Source: Adiantum capillus-veneris (lineage: Eukaryota; Streptophyta; Polypodiopsida; Polypodiales; Pteridaceae). From it: a stretch of 64,000 nucleotides of DNA. Below the pieces are notes generated by a model. That model made no database searches and had not been told where the DNA came from. It worked only from the letters and a program-made list of their open reading frames with translations. The stretch covers positions 67,326,372 through 67,390,371 of the forward strand of contig CM043953.1 of assembly GCA_014529385.2 (NCBI GenBank), given 5' to 3'. Positions within the stretch are counted from its first letter, which is position 1; every line of letters begins with the position of its first letter. Shown in pieces: positions 11,561-23,640 of the stretch. Both the position numbers and the translations under genes were made by a program.

Positions 11561-12450
11561 AAAGCTTGAACCCCCTTGAGTGTCGTCGGTCTAGGAAAAT
11601 CAGCAATAATAAAATTTTGTCCATATCAGTAGCTATGCAATTTTTAGACACTATATGTCCAAGAAATTTTCCTTCTCTACCCATGAATGTGCACTTCTGA
11701 AGATTTAAGAAAATCCTATAAAGTCTACATTTTTCGAACACCTTTTTAAGGTGTTCAAAATGATCAGCCCTGATTGATGAATGTACGCATAGATCACCCT
11801 TATATACTTCCAAGAATTTCCTAAGATATTCTTTAAAGGCATGGATCATCAATCTTTGAAAGGTGGCAGGGGCATTAGTTAATCCAAAAGGCATAACCTG
11901 ATAGGCAAAAATACCCCATTCCGTTGCAAAGGTAGTTTTATGTTGATCTTTTGGGTCAACCAAAAGTTGACTGCATCCCAAAAAGCCATCTAAAAAGTTG
12001 TAAGCTTATTTTCTTGCAACTCGTTCTAAAACATTCTCATTAATTGGAAGAGAAAAGTTGTATGTAATAGTAGCTGCATTCACTTTCTTGAGGCTGGCAC
12101 ACACTCGTATTTTCCATTTTTCTTGGACACTACGACAATTGGAAACACACAATCTGTGTGTTCTATTCCATAGATGAATTCAGACTCCTTTAGCTTTTCA
12201 ATCTCTTCTTTGATCTTCTTGGCAAATGTTTCATTGTATGTGTGTGGCCTTTGTCTACTTGGTTTCGTATCATCTCTCATGGGTATGGTATGTTGACAGA
12301 TTTTTGGATCAACACCCTTCAGATCCTTGTAAGACCAAGCAAAGATATCTCGTTATTCTTTAAGTAATCTTAACAAAAGCCCTTCTTCTTCTTTTGTAAG
12401 GTTATTTGCAACGTAGACTGGTCAAGGCTCTTCTCTTGGGGTTCGGCCAG
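11511..12450 (-). pseudogene. gypsy A reverse transcriptase, catalytic motif lost
   Basis: The RT begins near 12400 (FAWSYKDLKGVDPKICQHTI), continues through RPHTYNETFAKKIKEEIEKL and FPIVVVSKKNGKYECV, and after a break resumes at 11981 with TTFATEWGIFAYQVMPFGLT, NAPATFQR and LGHIVSKN. The catalytic YxDD box, expected as YMDDLCVHS in this family, reads YKGDLCVHS, so one of the two essential aspartates is a glycine. Part of the palm between 12080 and 11981 is missing or scrambled. Confidence 0.85.
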
Positions 12451-12452
12451 AT

Positions 12453-13165
12453 TTATCTTTTTTGCGTTTTCATACCCTTCGTAGGACTTGCCCTATTTTC
12501 GTAGCTCTCTAACAAGTTGTTCGATTGTGTTTTTTGATCTTGGAGAGTATATTTATTGTAATGGGATGGAATACTCATTACATCTTTACCATCTTCTTTA
12601 GTGGTTTCCATTTCAGTTGTATATATCTCCTTTAGAGCTTTTTTCAACTCTTGATATTTCTTTTTTTGTTCGACTCGTGTCAAGGTTGAACCCTTTTCTT
12701 GGTTTTTAGGTTTTGCTTGATTTTCTTTTCTTGTTTTTCTCGACGTTTTTGACATTTTTGGATTTTCATTTGAAGCATATATGCCAGTGATTTTGTCCTT
12801 GGCACAATCATGTGCATCTATCTGCATCAAGAATTGTGTTCTACTCGAGACTCATGGCATTGGTCTACCTTTCAAATTTCTAGTGTCTCTTTCTCATCTA
12901 TACCATTTTTGTCTTCTCCATTTCTGGTTAGGAAAGTCAAAAAACTTTTCCTCCCCTCCTTTCATGAGTAGCTTAGCTCTCATATGTTCTTTTTGCGACC
13001 CCAAACTCATATGAGGTAGCTGCATGTTCTTCTAATTCATCTGTTGCATCATAGTAGAGGTCTAAAAAGGTTTGTTGAGCTTTCATCAATTCCTTGGATT
13101 TTGGAATTTCTTCTTCATTGTGGAGGTTTGAGATCATTTGTATGGGAATTATGTCATAGCTATCC
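12453..13165 (-). pseudogene. gypsy A protease-RT linker
   Basis: Lysine-rich, low-complexity minus-strand frames (12830-12453, and 13248-12973 containing YDATDELEEHAATSYEFG) join the protease to the RT. No catalytic motif is visible. Position and frame continuity place them in the same polyprotein. Confidence 0.5.
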
Positions 13166-13810
13166 TCATTGCAAAATTGAGTAGGCATAGACGTATTTAC
13201 ACATACATCCATTGTTGCTAAAAATTTGAGTCGATTCAAATGGCTCAAACAAATGCTCTAGAAAGGGTTCAGGTACATAATCTTCATCTGTGCAATCCCT
13301 TTCTAAGATACATTCTTCTCCTTTTAAGCTCCCATTTCTTAAAGCTTTGCACATCCAAATAGGAGTGTCTTTGTTCAACCAAGATAGAAGCTTAGTTTTA
13401 GCTGAAGAGACTGAGTCAAATTTTTGTATGGACGTTTTCATGACATCTTTCTGAGTGTCTTTTAGATTAACCCTTGTTATTGATCCCACTTGCTTCAAGT
13501 ACAGAGATTTTTTTTTCCCAATCTTGAATGAGTTGTACTTGTCACATGAAAGGTCTTCCCAATATGATTTCGTAATTGAGTTTCTTTCCAAAGTCTACTA
13601 TGGCAAAAGTGTGTTGATATTCAATCCCACAAGAATTAACTATCACTTTTTCAAGTAGTCTAAATGGTCTTTCAATGTGTCTATCAGCCAATTGCAATTT
13701 CATTCAAGTTTGTCTAATGGCTAGTTGTCCCTAGGACTCCCATATTGCTTTCGTGGCTATGGCTATGGCTATGCCTGTCCCACTATCCAGTACTACCATG
13801 GTTTCATTAA
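13166..13810 (-). pseudogene. gypsy A aspartic protease
   Basis: The minus strand near 13750-13800 reads ETMVVLDSGTGIAIA, the retropepsin active-site box DSG. The C-terminal signature follows near 13560-13640: CGIEYQHTFAIVDFGKKLNY, then EIILGRPFM. Next come basic strands (VGSITRVNLKDTQKDVMKTS) and a domain with EDYVPEPFLEHLFEPFES. Protease would process the gag-pol product. Stops interrupt the frame after ILGRPFM. Confidence 0.75.
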
Positions 13811-14751
13811 AAGGGTTGTGTTTCCTTCTTCCCCTTCGTAGTATTCTCCAACTTTGTTCATTGGAATAGATCAAATCTCTTTGTTGTCCATTTCGTGTTT
13901 CAATTGCATTTTTTTGCGATTAGCCCCATTATTCTCACCTTCTCTAGAGTTTTCTGTAGATCATTCCATAGATATGGCCTGATTTTCAATAGTTCTCTCA
14001 AAGTAAGAGTACATTGGATAGGTGCAGACATGATTGAATGGATGCTGTCTACTTCCAGGGTCTGTTCCACTCCTTTTACTTGAGGGGTTTTACACACCAT
14101 GGATTCATGTTCGTTATCTCCCAAGGAAGAGGGTAGTGTTCAAGGTCAATGGTTTAGACATCGTTGAAGCTTGTAATCCACTATCCCCATACAAGGATTC
14201 TACATCCATGTCCATATCAGGAGGTAGATTGTCAAACCAAACTTCCTCTATAGGAGCTGACTTCACAATTAGGCTCCCATCATTGATCTCTCTAACTTTT
14301 TCCCATAAGTGTCTTGGCTAGTCTTATTCTACTAAAGAAATTCTGTCTAAGGCATCTTCATTGTCCGACACTATAAGTTCTAGCTCTTTTGTTTCAAGGT
14401 GGGGTTCTACCACCATTTTGGATTTTTCTTTATTGGCTCTTACCACAAAGCTTCTCAGGTTTTGCCTTATTCTCAAACTTGGGTTTTTGTTTTTCCAAAA
14501 AAATGATAAGTTTCAAGCTTAGCTGCTTCCATGTCTGGAGAAGGATAGTTTTTCCATTTGTTTTCCATGTTTTGTCCTGCTTTAAGTCTCGCTTGGTATA
14601 CTTACAAGAATGCATTAATAGGCTCAAAAAATTTGTCAACCAAAATTGATCCTCTAGATTTCACGGTGGCTTCCTTGATTTTGCTTCCAGTTTCTTTCAA
14701 CTTTTCTTGGAATAGCTTCTTTGCTTTCTCCTTGATTTCAACCCTTTGTTT
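13811..14751 (-). pseudogene. gypsy A region between zinc knuckle and protease
   Basis: Low-complexity, charged minus-strand frames (such as 14124-13900 and 14639-14430) with many stops. They occupy the place of the gag-protease spacer. I recognise no domain; plus-strand ORFs here look like shadows. Confidence 0.45.
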
Positions 14752-17229
14752 CTATTTTCTCATCTTATACCTTTTGTTTCTTCTTCTTTTGGTCTTTTGA
14801 GAGGAAATTTTTGTATTTTCTAAATCATCATAGGAGTTATGTTTCTTTTTCTTAGACTGGGCTCTGGTGATTACCTTGATTGGAACAATCGGCTCACTTT
14901 CAGATGAGCTACTAGGTATCACTTGGACTACATTTGCTACTGTTTTACCCTTGTTTAAAGGATTTTTTTGGAAAATATTCCGAAAAGGGTCCTCCCTTTT
15001 TGCAACATTGTATGCAATAATCTTCAACTAGCTTGAGGTTCTTGTCATGCTTTGGGCATTCATTTTTTCAATGATCATCTGCACCACAATTATGACAGTT
15101 TTTGATTCTTGGCTTAATCATGGGTCTTACCATAGGAGGTTTGACACCTTGATTAGCTACATAGTACATTGGTGCGAGCTCTGGTGTAGCATAAGTCACA
15201 TGTTCTTCCATTGATGGTGGATGTGAATTATACCAATCTCATTCTACCATTATTGTAGATGGACTAGGCTCAACATAGGGTGTAACAGGCAGTACTTAGT
15301 GCTTGTTCATCTATGACTCTCTCTAGATGCATGTACTTTATAGGCACTGCATTATGTTTCGGATATAGAGGTTGTTGACCCAACACGGGTTGAGGTCTTT
15401 CCATACCCATCAGTGGTATTTGAGCTACAGCCATGTTACGTTGATATTTGTACATGGGTTGTCCTTGTGGTTTCATTGGAACGTACTGAACATTCCCATC
15501 ATACTTTGGTTGGTAATAGCACTCAGTGGTCTCATGGTTGGTTCATTTACCCTCAATTGAACACCATTTTTGCGGCCTAATTGGTTGTCGTTGTTGAGGT
15601 ATCCCTTATCCAGGTCCTCTCATAGGCGACTTTTATATGTTATTCATCATATCATTCATCCTTTTAGGCATGTATTCTATGGCTGAAAGCGGTGCTGCAG
15701 CAGCTCTTCCCACTTGTGCTGGTTTAGTGGATTCTATTTTCTCACTTTGGTTATCTTTAGGGACATCTTCTTCGTTGAAAATAACACAATTGTCTCTTAA
15801 ATCAATAGCATCTGAGACACACTCTTTTAGGGTTGTATGCTTCTTGATATACAGTATAGCATGAAGTTCTTTGTTTAGCAATCCCTCTAGAAACAATGAT
15901 ACTAGTCATTCTTCTACAGGTATCTCTAGCTCTAGGCATCTGGCAATGTATTGTTTCATTTGAGTTGCAACAATCCCTAATAGACACACCTTGTTTCTGT
16001 TGAAAGATGTAGATTTGAGCTAGCGTATTGTGTTTGATCCTCGTTTTGGAACAAGTAGCTACAAATCCTTGAGCTACGGTATTCAAGTCCATAATTGACC
16101 TTGGTGGAATGTTTTGGAACCATGTCAATGCTTTTCCTTTTGATGTCATTCCAAATCCCTCAAATTGAGTATGGAAATTGCTTAAAGCTTGCTAAATGGT
16201 CATAGGGATCCCTAGATCCAATGTATTTTTTGACCCATTTCTAAAAATTAGCTGGTTGGACACGTCTATTTGGTTCAACTCCTAGTCTCCTAGCAGTCGG
16301 TCCTGTTCCAAGTCCTTCAAACCAATCTGTTGGAAATAGTGACTCATGTAGCCTTGTGCTGGCTTTAGTGTCACCCGGTTTTCTATGTGAGATGAGGTGG
16401 TTTCTAGTTTCTTAACATTACTCTCGGAAGATCTCTCACGGTGTTCTTCTCTTGGAATAGTTTCTGGTGCTTGGCCCAATATCCAATCCCTTATGAAATA
16501 CCCTTGGTATTTGGTTTGTTCCACCTCCTCAGGAGTCATCATAACAAAGTTGTTGTTATAACAATCCCTAAACATGTAGGTTGATAGATCTGTTGAACCC
16601 TTATCTTTGATCTTGAAGATATAGATGATCTTCATGGGTGTTAGTTATCCTAATTGTGTATGCAAAGTCCATAGAAGATCTTTGACGTTTCTATCCTTCC
16701 AACAATAGACTCCGATCCTAGGATTGTTTGTACTAATCCGTTTCAAAGGCTTCAGATCAACTTGATCATATCCCTCAAATTCTAAAGTTGGTGGTCCTTC
16801 TTTTGCTCCCATATCTAGAATTATGGTATTTACTTCTAACCCCCATTTGTCTATCATGTCAGGGTTTTCAGCTTATAAATACAGAGTTCCATTTCTACCC
16901 ATGTACATTTTTCCTTGCTTGTTTGCCCTAATTTTCTCTTCAAACTCAATACCATGGTCATCAATGAAAATAGAATACTCTTCATTAGGATCCAGGGCCT
17001 GAGCTCCATGACAATTAGTCTTATAAAAAGAGAGTATATGCTTATAACGCATTGTCCTTCCGGTTTTTGAGTGAGTCAAATAGGAAGACATTGCAGATAT
17101 TGATTGTGAAAAAGTGTATGAGACTTCTTCAAGGATAGTGTCCAAGTGCTCGCCTTGATTAACACTCTCTTTAATGGATACTCTACTGGAGGTTTCTCCA
17201 ATTTGCCTTGGTTTCCTAGTATACGACAA
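14752..17229 (-). pseudogene. gypsy A gag polyprotein with CCHC zinc knuckle
   Basis: Successive minus-strand frames from the ATG at 17229. They comprise an N-terminal region (17229-16282) without recognised domain, then the retrotransposon gag core at 16149-15802 (KALTWFQNIPPRSIMDLNTV, FVATCSKTRIKHNTLAQIYI) and its C-terminal half at 15896-15633 (FLEGLLNKELHAILY). A zinc knuckle near 15050-15110 reads CHNCGADDH, stop, KNEC: a CX2CX4HX4C box with one nonsense change. Gag would form the particle and bind RNA. Several stops separate the parts. Confidence 0.75.
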
Positions 17230-18700
17230 GACCTAAGGTTCATAAAGACTTGTGAAGCCCTGGATAGAGGACTTACAGTCAGATTGACTTGTTGTCAATT
17301 TCTTCCACTTGACTTGATTGAAGCTTTTGTCAAGCTGTGAATTCCCTATCTGCAACCTGATTCCTATATCAATTTTGATCAAGTTAGCTATTCTTTTATA
17401 AAGATTGTATAGTTTTTGCTAATTATTGTGACTGGTCTATGTGTATCACTTCAAATCAAGCTAATTGAGTCAGTAGTTGAGACTTTTAGACACTAATTTT
17501 GCAACGAGTCCAAAACTAATTTGCAACCTAAAAACTGAGTGAACATGTAACAAATTGGATCTGATTGAACCCAAAATTGCCCGGTGGCCTTGTATTATGA
17601 TGTTCTAACACTTATACAAGTTCAAAAGTCAAAACTGGTATCTCTATATAGTAATAGTAAATAATTGTGATTATTTACTCCTCTCATTTTTTGCACTTTT
17701 TGACTTGATTTTCCAAGTGTACAACCTATTAAGGTCCTTGGACAAGTTTCACTAAGTTTGAACAAAATCTGTTCAAGTTTAGCAATTGTTTTGTGTCCGC
17801 AGACTCTGATTTCAAGAATATGGCTTAAGTCTCACTTTTGTGATCCAAATTTCACCAAAATTGAATGGTGTGGTCTTCTTGATATGCTTGACCTTGTGGT
17901 CTACTCAAATGTGCAAGATTATCAATTTTTGAAGCAGATATAAATAATCACAATTATTTACTCCTGCTATGTTTTTGTCCCAATCTTGACACAAATCTGT
18001 TAAGTATCTCAACTTAAGCACCCTAGAGAAGTTTCATCAATTTTGGACAATTTTTTGTTCAAATGGTCATCAGTTTTGGATCTGCGGTCTCACTTTGCAA
18101 ATTTGGTCACAATTTTCAATCCAATGATCCAAAAATTACCAAATTTGATTTGTGGGCTTATTATAACATGGTAAAGCTAACTTGGTAAAAAAAGTTAAAA
18201 AATAGGGTAGATGTAAATAATCACAATTATTTACTTTTGACAAATTTTTGCATCTTTTTGGTCAACTAAGCATATACATATGTCTATCACATCAATATAA
18301 GCCTATGAATCAAGTTTTATTGAGTTTGAACAAAATTTTTCCCAATTTACACTCAAGTTCCTTAGTTTTTACTTAGTTTTTGGTCAATTTGGTGATCCAA
18401 ATTCTATGTGCCTTTACAAAAGTTGTTTGTACACATGCAATGAGTCACTGGTATCAACCTTGTTCAGTTTTGATCTAAAAGTAAATAATCGTGATTATTT
18501 ACTTTAGGCCCAAAATGAACACTTTTTTGCACTTTTTCAATGGACACTCTTTTCATGAGCTATTTTAAGCCTATGAATCAAGTCAAAACTTAATTTGGTC
18601 TAAAATGTCAAGAAAAAGTAAATAATTTGAGTTTTTTCAAACTCTTGAAGTTTTTACCTCAATGTGTCCTTGAGCTCACCCAAACTGGTTCATACAACTT
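17230..18700. repeat. gypsy A leader with spaced palindromes
   Basis: Non-coding region between gag and the primer site. It contains imperfect tandem units of about 275 bp. Each includes a palindrome GTAAATAATC followed by (A/G)..ATTATTTAC, at about 17656, 17941, 18213 and 18481, with a half copy at 18618. Spacing is 283, 273 and 268 bp. Phrases such as GTTTGAACAAAAT also recur once per unit. The short ORFs are not convincing. Confidence 0.75.
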
Positions 18701-18704
18701 TTAA

Positions 18705-20021
18705 CACTAGGTTGGTAATGGGACACTTTTATGTCTTGTTAAGTAACCATTTTCCTTGAATTATGTCAAGAGTTTCAAAATGGATTTTGAGGTGCTATCT
18801 ATCTAGAAAGTTGTCTCATGCGCTGAAAAAAAATCGATATTTTTTTGGAATATCAATTCCATCTTTAACCTTGTCCTTGCACAACATTTCACAACCTAAA
18901 CTGTGTGAAAAAACGGGTCCTGTTTTTGGCTTTTTTCAACTTTTTGCAACTATACCACTCTAGAATTCATGTTTGTGAGGTCTATAATGCTAGAGAACTA
19001 TCTTTAGTAGTCCTCAACATGTCCTGATGCTTGTAGGGAGAAATAAATGTTAAAGTTGTAAGTTATGAACAAATTACAAAAATGGTCAAATCCTGTTTTT
19101 TAGCCAATTCTAGCTCTTCTATTATTTTTTTGGTGGCTTTCATGATATCCAAATGCAGTTTTGATTTTCTATGTCGCATATTGTAACATAAAGCTAATAT
19201 TCCTTGAGTTTTGGGGCACCTAATACCCTATTTTGCATAGTAGACAACGATGGTTGATTTTTTCAATTATAGAAGAAAACGAAACATTCTAGTATATCAA
19301 GTATAGCTTTTTCAATATTGTTAGTTTCTTGTGACAACTACATGCATTTTGTAGGTAGTAACCATATCTAGTCATAAGGATCAAATTTGGCTAGATATTG
19401 AATAGTTTCTATGGGATTCTACAACTCATAATGTTGAACCCAGTTTTTTCATGTTTGCTGTATTTAGCACTTCATCTTTGTCCCCAAGATTCTCCTTGGT
19501 AAGAGATGTATTATTCTTTTGACATGCTCCATGGCTCCTTATGAACCCAAAGGACAATAGGGAACTAAGAAAACATGCATATATTATTTGTATTGAGCGT
19601 GGCTATAGAAACTTTGATGATAGGTTGCAGAATGGTGAAAATTCAACTTTTTTGTACCTATTTCTTTTGGCAAAACAAAAAATAGTGAGTGAGAAGCAAT
19701 CATATGTTGTGATCACCAACGCATTGAAGTTAACTAGGGAATTTATCTCAAGTCCTACAAAAATCCCTAATCTTATTTTTATGCAACAAAACGAAATGAC
19801 TGTTTTGATAAAAATGTACTCGTCCATCAACTTTGGAGGCTTGGTGTGACCAAAAGATGAGAAATTTTACAAGTTTCCTATTTTTTCCACGTGTAGTAGG
19901 CCTTGAACTATAACCTCATGAAAGGATTTTACAAAATGAGTGGATCTACTATGGTTTTGGAGGTTTTTTTCAAAACCGTGAAAGGACACTTTTATGTCCT
20001 GTTAGGTTACCAACCTAGTGT
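18705..20021. mobile_element. TTAA-flanked inverted-repeat DNA element, copy 2
   Basis: 1317-bp copy of the element at 8922-10242, in the opposite orientation. Ends are CACTAGGTTGGTAA inverted repeats, with TTAA on both sides (18701-18704 and 20022-20025). Internal sequence matches copy 1 over essentially its whole length with few differences. The plus-strand ORF at 19541-19849 corresponds to the minus ORF of copy 1 (both contain NSTFLYLFLLAKQK). It lies in the gypsy A leader. Confidence 0.85.
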
Positions 20022-20025
20022 TAAG

Positions 20026-20494
20026 CACACTCTCCAATCGGATTGAGTGGTTCGCAGTCTTTTCGTGCTATTTCTGGCAATAGATCTGAAATTGTGTAAC
20101 TTCAAATAACAACTCACAGTTGAATCTTTCAGAGAGAGCAATGTTTTGAAATTCACCTCGGATTCTACTTGCCCTACTCCTAGGTTCTACTGCAATGGGG
20201 TTGTGAAAAGTGTCCACAAACACTCGTTTTCTTGTTTTTTATGGTTTTTTGAGCCTTGATCTTAAGACTTGTCTCGTCTATCAACCATTCTCAAAACCCT
20301 AGTCTAGTTCTACAATCCTACAATCCTAAAGGCACTCAGGAAGTACGATTACTTCCAAGCAACCTCTCCACAACAAAATATGACAAGCTCAAGCTATGCG
20401 GTTTCTAAATGAAATTTTATACTCTAGGAGATCCTAGAGGAAGTTAAAGGATAGCTTCACAAGACGTTCGTGTTTTTTCCTATTTTAGGTCTCT
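20026..20494 (-). other. gypsy A leader adjoining the primer site
   Basis: About 470 bp of non-coding DNA between the inverted-repeat element and the primer-binding site. I see no ORF, repeat or signal beyond its place in the leader. Confidence 0.5.
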
Positions 20495-20518
20495 TCAATC
20501 CCTTGCAGCGGCGTCAAA
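20495..20518 (-). other. gypsy A primer-binding site (tRNA-Asp type)
   Basis: The minus strand reads TTTGACGCCGCTGCAAGGGA directly after an LTR end CCCACA. It matches the plant tRNA-Asp site TGGCGCCGTTGCCGGGG at most positions. It fixes both the element's direction and the LTR boundary at 20519. Confidence 0.7.
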
Positions 20519-21396
20519 TGTGGGACGCTTGTCTAACCTCACTCCTGTCTTATTGTAGATTTAGCGAGAACCACGATTAAACTGTCAATCCATGGGATGA
20601 AGATGACTTGACTAGTGCATAGAGGCTACAAGAAATTGTCAATCTCTCGAGAAACAAAAAACAACTTTCATCTAACTCAAGCTACACTCAAGTGACTAAA
20701 ATCACCAAAACCCAATCGCTCATCGACAAAAAAAACACATCCGTTACAGCATCAAATGACATCCAAATGTAAGGAAACTTCTAGGACAAGTTTATAAGAC
20801 CTAAGCACACATGCTTATGGTCTCAACTCCCACTTTGGGTCAAGTGTAAAATTTACGATTATTAACAGTATTGGATTTTTGATCTAGTTGTTTTTGACCC
20901 AGAATGCATCTAAATGCTTAGCAATGATGCCCCAATACATTGTTTATGCTTAGTTTTTTATTTTGACGTGTAAATTCCTACTTATAATGAAATTAGGCTG
21001 CGTGTCAACGATGCAAAAAGCTACAGAATATCGTGAAATGCTTATATCAATGCGTAGAGCTCTTACCCGCGGTTGCAATGCAACAGATGCAACTACAATG
21101 TGACAACCAAGGAGGGAGTAGGAAGTGCAAGAAGGATCAAAATGAGTGCTGTTAGCTCACGCTCTGTATTTTATTATCCAAAACTTGAAAAATAACTTAC
21201 AAATATTGGCTTTTATACCTTAGCCAAGGTTTTTGGTGGTTAAAACTAATAATCTAGGAGCTCTAACTAAAGATGGGTAAAGACAAGTTGATAGAATTTC
21301 AAAGCTTGTAGCCCCGCATCATCAAGTATAAAGTTTATCCAAAAAATAGGAGTTACAATATTCCCTATTTATCAAAATAATAAGTGTTTTTACAAT
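20519..21396 (-). repeat. gypsy A 5' LTR
   Basis: 878-bp LTR. On the minus strand it starts TGTAAAAACAC and ends GCGTCCCACA, next to the primer site. TATAAAA lies at 21211-21217, the likely promoter. Its outer end abuts a broken gypsy B integrase at 21397. The partner LTR is outside the window, so the boundary rests on the primer site, the TG/CA ends and the broken host frame. Confidence 0.65.
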
Positions 21397-21791
21397 GAGA
21401 GCTCCAAAAAATGGTGCCCGAGGTAGCTTGCTGCTAACAGTTGCTTCCCTCTATTATTTTGGTTCTTTTGGCATACTACACATTTTGAAACATATTCTTG
21501 TATGTCCACTTTCATAGTAGGCCAATAGAAATACGTCTCTACTCCTCAAAGAGTAGGTTGAATACCTCTATGCCCTGCATAGGGAGGAGCATAGTATTTA
21601 AACATAAATTTCTCACGAAGGGAATGGGTAACAAATAGCCTATTGTCGTGGAGAAGATAACCATCCTGCAAGGTGAATGGTTCCTGTTTCTTCCCCAAAG
21701 CAAGGACTGACATTATGTCTCTAAAGTTAGTGTCAGTAGCATACTCATCTATCATAGAGAATAGATCATTGTGAGTAGCTATGGACACCAC
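21397..21791 (-). pseudogene. gypsy B integrase zinc-binding domain (truncated)
   Basis: The minus frame contains YLLHDNRLFVTHSLREKFMF, YYAPPYAGHRGIQPTL and, after a stop, FYWPTMKVDIQEYVSKCVVC. This is the HHCC zinc module preceding a gypsy integrase core. The core itself is absent because the sequence breaks at the gypsy A LTR. Confidence 0.82.
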
Positions 21792-22258
21792 ATTAATTTT
21801 TGGTTGTCATGAAACTTTGCATCGGCCACTTGATTGTGCTTACCAACAATGTGAGCAATATGGAAATTAATTTGCGAAAGAAAATTTTCCCACCTCATTT
21901 GTTTGTCAAAAAGCTTGGTTTGTGTCATGAAATATTTGAGACTTGGGTGGTCAGTGTGTAGAATGAATGGAGTCCCCAATAGGTAGTGCTTCCATGTGTC
22001 TAGGGCATGTAGAGCAACTAAAAGCTCTTTCTCATAAATGCCCAAGACTCGTTCATCCATATTGAACCTTCGGCTCTCATATGCTATGGCATGCCCTTCT
22101 TGAAGAAAAAATTCTCCAAGGCAATCACCACAAGCATCACATTGAACCTCAAATGGCTTTGACAGATCTGGAAGCATGAGGACTAGTTGGGAGGTAAGCT
22201 GCTCTTTGATCTTATCAAAATAATTTTGGCGCCTTTGTAGTTCATACATACTTAACAT
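21779..22258 (-). pseudogene. gypsy B RNase H
   Basis: About 160 codons: LMLPDLSKPFEVQCDACGDC, GHAIAYESRRFNMDERVLGI, YEKELLVALHALDTWKHYLL and FILHTDHPSLKYFMTQTKLF. This is the RT-linked RNase H with catalytic-type Asp residues in CDAC and HTDH, and a Glu in YEKE. The frame differs from the RT frame it overlaps, so a frameshift lies near 22250. Confidence 0.85.
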
Positions 22259-22945
22259 TATCCTTAGTTAAGTCATGTAGTGGTCCTGCTATTTGAGAGA
22301 GTTTTGCTATGAAGCGTCTATAGTATACGCACATACCAATAAAGCAACTTCTTAGCTCATGTGGATTCCTTCGATTAGGCCACACTTTTATTACCTCTAA
22401 TTTTGATGGATCCATACGGAGATCATCTTGAGAGATAATATGACCCAGATATTGAATCTCTTGAAGAAAAAATTCGCTTTTCTTTTGGTTGAGAAAAATC
22501 TTGTTTTCCCTTAATGCTTGAAAAATCACTTGGAGATGTTTCTTATGTTCATCGACCAAAGACTTGGAGTAGATGATGATATTATCAAAGAACATTGCAG
22601 TGAATTTACAATAAGTTCTAGAAATTTTCTCCCTTAGACGATTGAATGTAGCTGGTGCATTAGTCAAGCCAAAAGGCATGACTAGATATTCATAAAGACC
22701 AAACATTGTGCAAAACGTGGTCTTTAGGATATCTTCATCCACTATCCTTATTTTATGATAGGTAATTTTAAGTTCAATCCTACTAAAGTAGGTAGAGTCT
22801 TGTATCTTATTAAATAGATCTTCTACCTAAGGCACGGGAATTCTTCTTTTGATAGTGATATGGTTTAGTGCTCGATATTCCACACACATACGATATGTAC
22901 CATCTTTCTTTTGCACTAAAAGGACTGGAGAACAAAAGGGAGAGG
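22242..22945 (-). pseudogene. gypsy B reverse transcriptase, second catalytic Asp changed
   Basis: The frame 22742-22242 holds the palm: DEDILKTTFCTMFGLYEYLV, MPFGLTNAPATFNR, AMFFDNIIIYSKS and YLGHIISQDDLRMDPSKLEV. The catalytic box, expected as FFDD, reads FFDN, so the enzyme should be inactive. The fingers (22745-22945) survive only as broken frames. Confidence 0.88.
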
Positions 22946-22947
22946 AA

Positions 22948-23640
22948 TTAGGCCTCACAATCCCTTTGTCTACCAATTCCTATACTTGCCTCATGATCTC
23001 CTCTTGTTGATCTTTGTGAGACTAGATGAGGAGGCTTGTTAGGCTGTGAGCTTTTTGGAAGGAGCTCAATGCAATGGTCATCATCCCCTTGTTTTGGAGG
23101 TAAGTCCATAGGACTATCATTGATGAACACATCTTGGAATCCTTTTAGAAAATTAGACAAGTCTAACTCTTCTTGATTTCCTACTATTTACATTTGATGT
23201 AACATGAGGATATTTTAAACACTCTTTGACAAAAATCATGTACACAGAAACTGAACTCTTCATTGACTTATCAAAAGCAGGAGGATCTACAAGTGGAATA
23301 GTGCGACCACACTCACTAGCATCTATATACATGTTGTTTCCCCTGTAGGTGAAGTAGATTCTCCTTTTAGGGAACTTCATATTGGCAGCCATGCGATAAA
23401 ACCATGGTGTCCCTAGGATAGCATCCTCATGTTGGAGAGGAGAGATGAAAAAGTCTTCTTTGTTGACATAGCTTTGGACATGAAGCCTCAACTTCCCAAT
23501 CAAGGGAGTAATAGAGGCTTGTTGTCCCTTGAAAGTTGTGTCAACCATTACCGTATCTCCCATCTCAAAAGCTTGAAAGTCCAACTTATTGGCCAACTCT
23601 CTTGATATGAAGTTGTGAGTAGAGCCAGGGTCAAACAAGA
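22948..23640 (-). pseudogene. gypsy B aspartic protease and linker
   Basis: The minus frame 23638-23153 begins MFDPGSTHNFISRELANKLD, the retropepsin active site in the DPG variant known from gypsy elements, with ILGTPWFYRMAANMKFPKRR as the C-terminal ILG box. The linker (23160-22948) contains PPKQGDDDHCIELLPKSSQP, which leads into RT. A frameshift separates the two. Confidence 0.85.

Larger units (their letters stand above)
1..21396 (-). mobile_element. Ty3/gypsy retrotransposon A (nested host element, 3' end outside window)
   Basis: Minus-strand gypsy element. Reading from high to low coordinates it has a 5' LTR (20519-21396), a tRNA-Asp-type primer site, a long repetitive leader, gag, protease, RT, RNase H and integrase; its 3' LTR would lie left of position 1. 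It is interrupted by an LTR element at 764-8539 and by inverted-repeat elements at 8922-10242 and 18705-20021. Joining across the first two gaps restores one continuous integrase reading, which proves they are later insertions. It appears to sit in the integrase of gypsy B, whose pol resumes at 21397. All frames carry stops, so it is a decayed copy. Confidence 0.85.
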
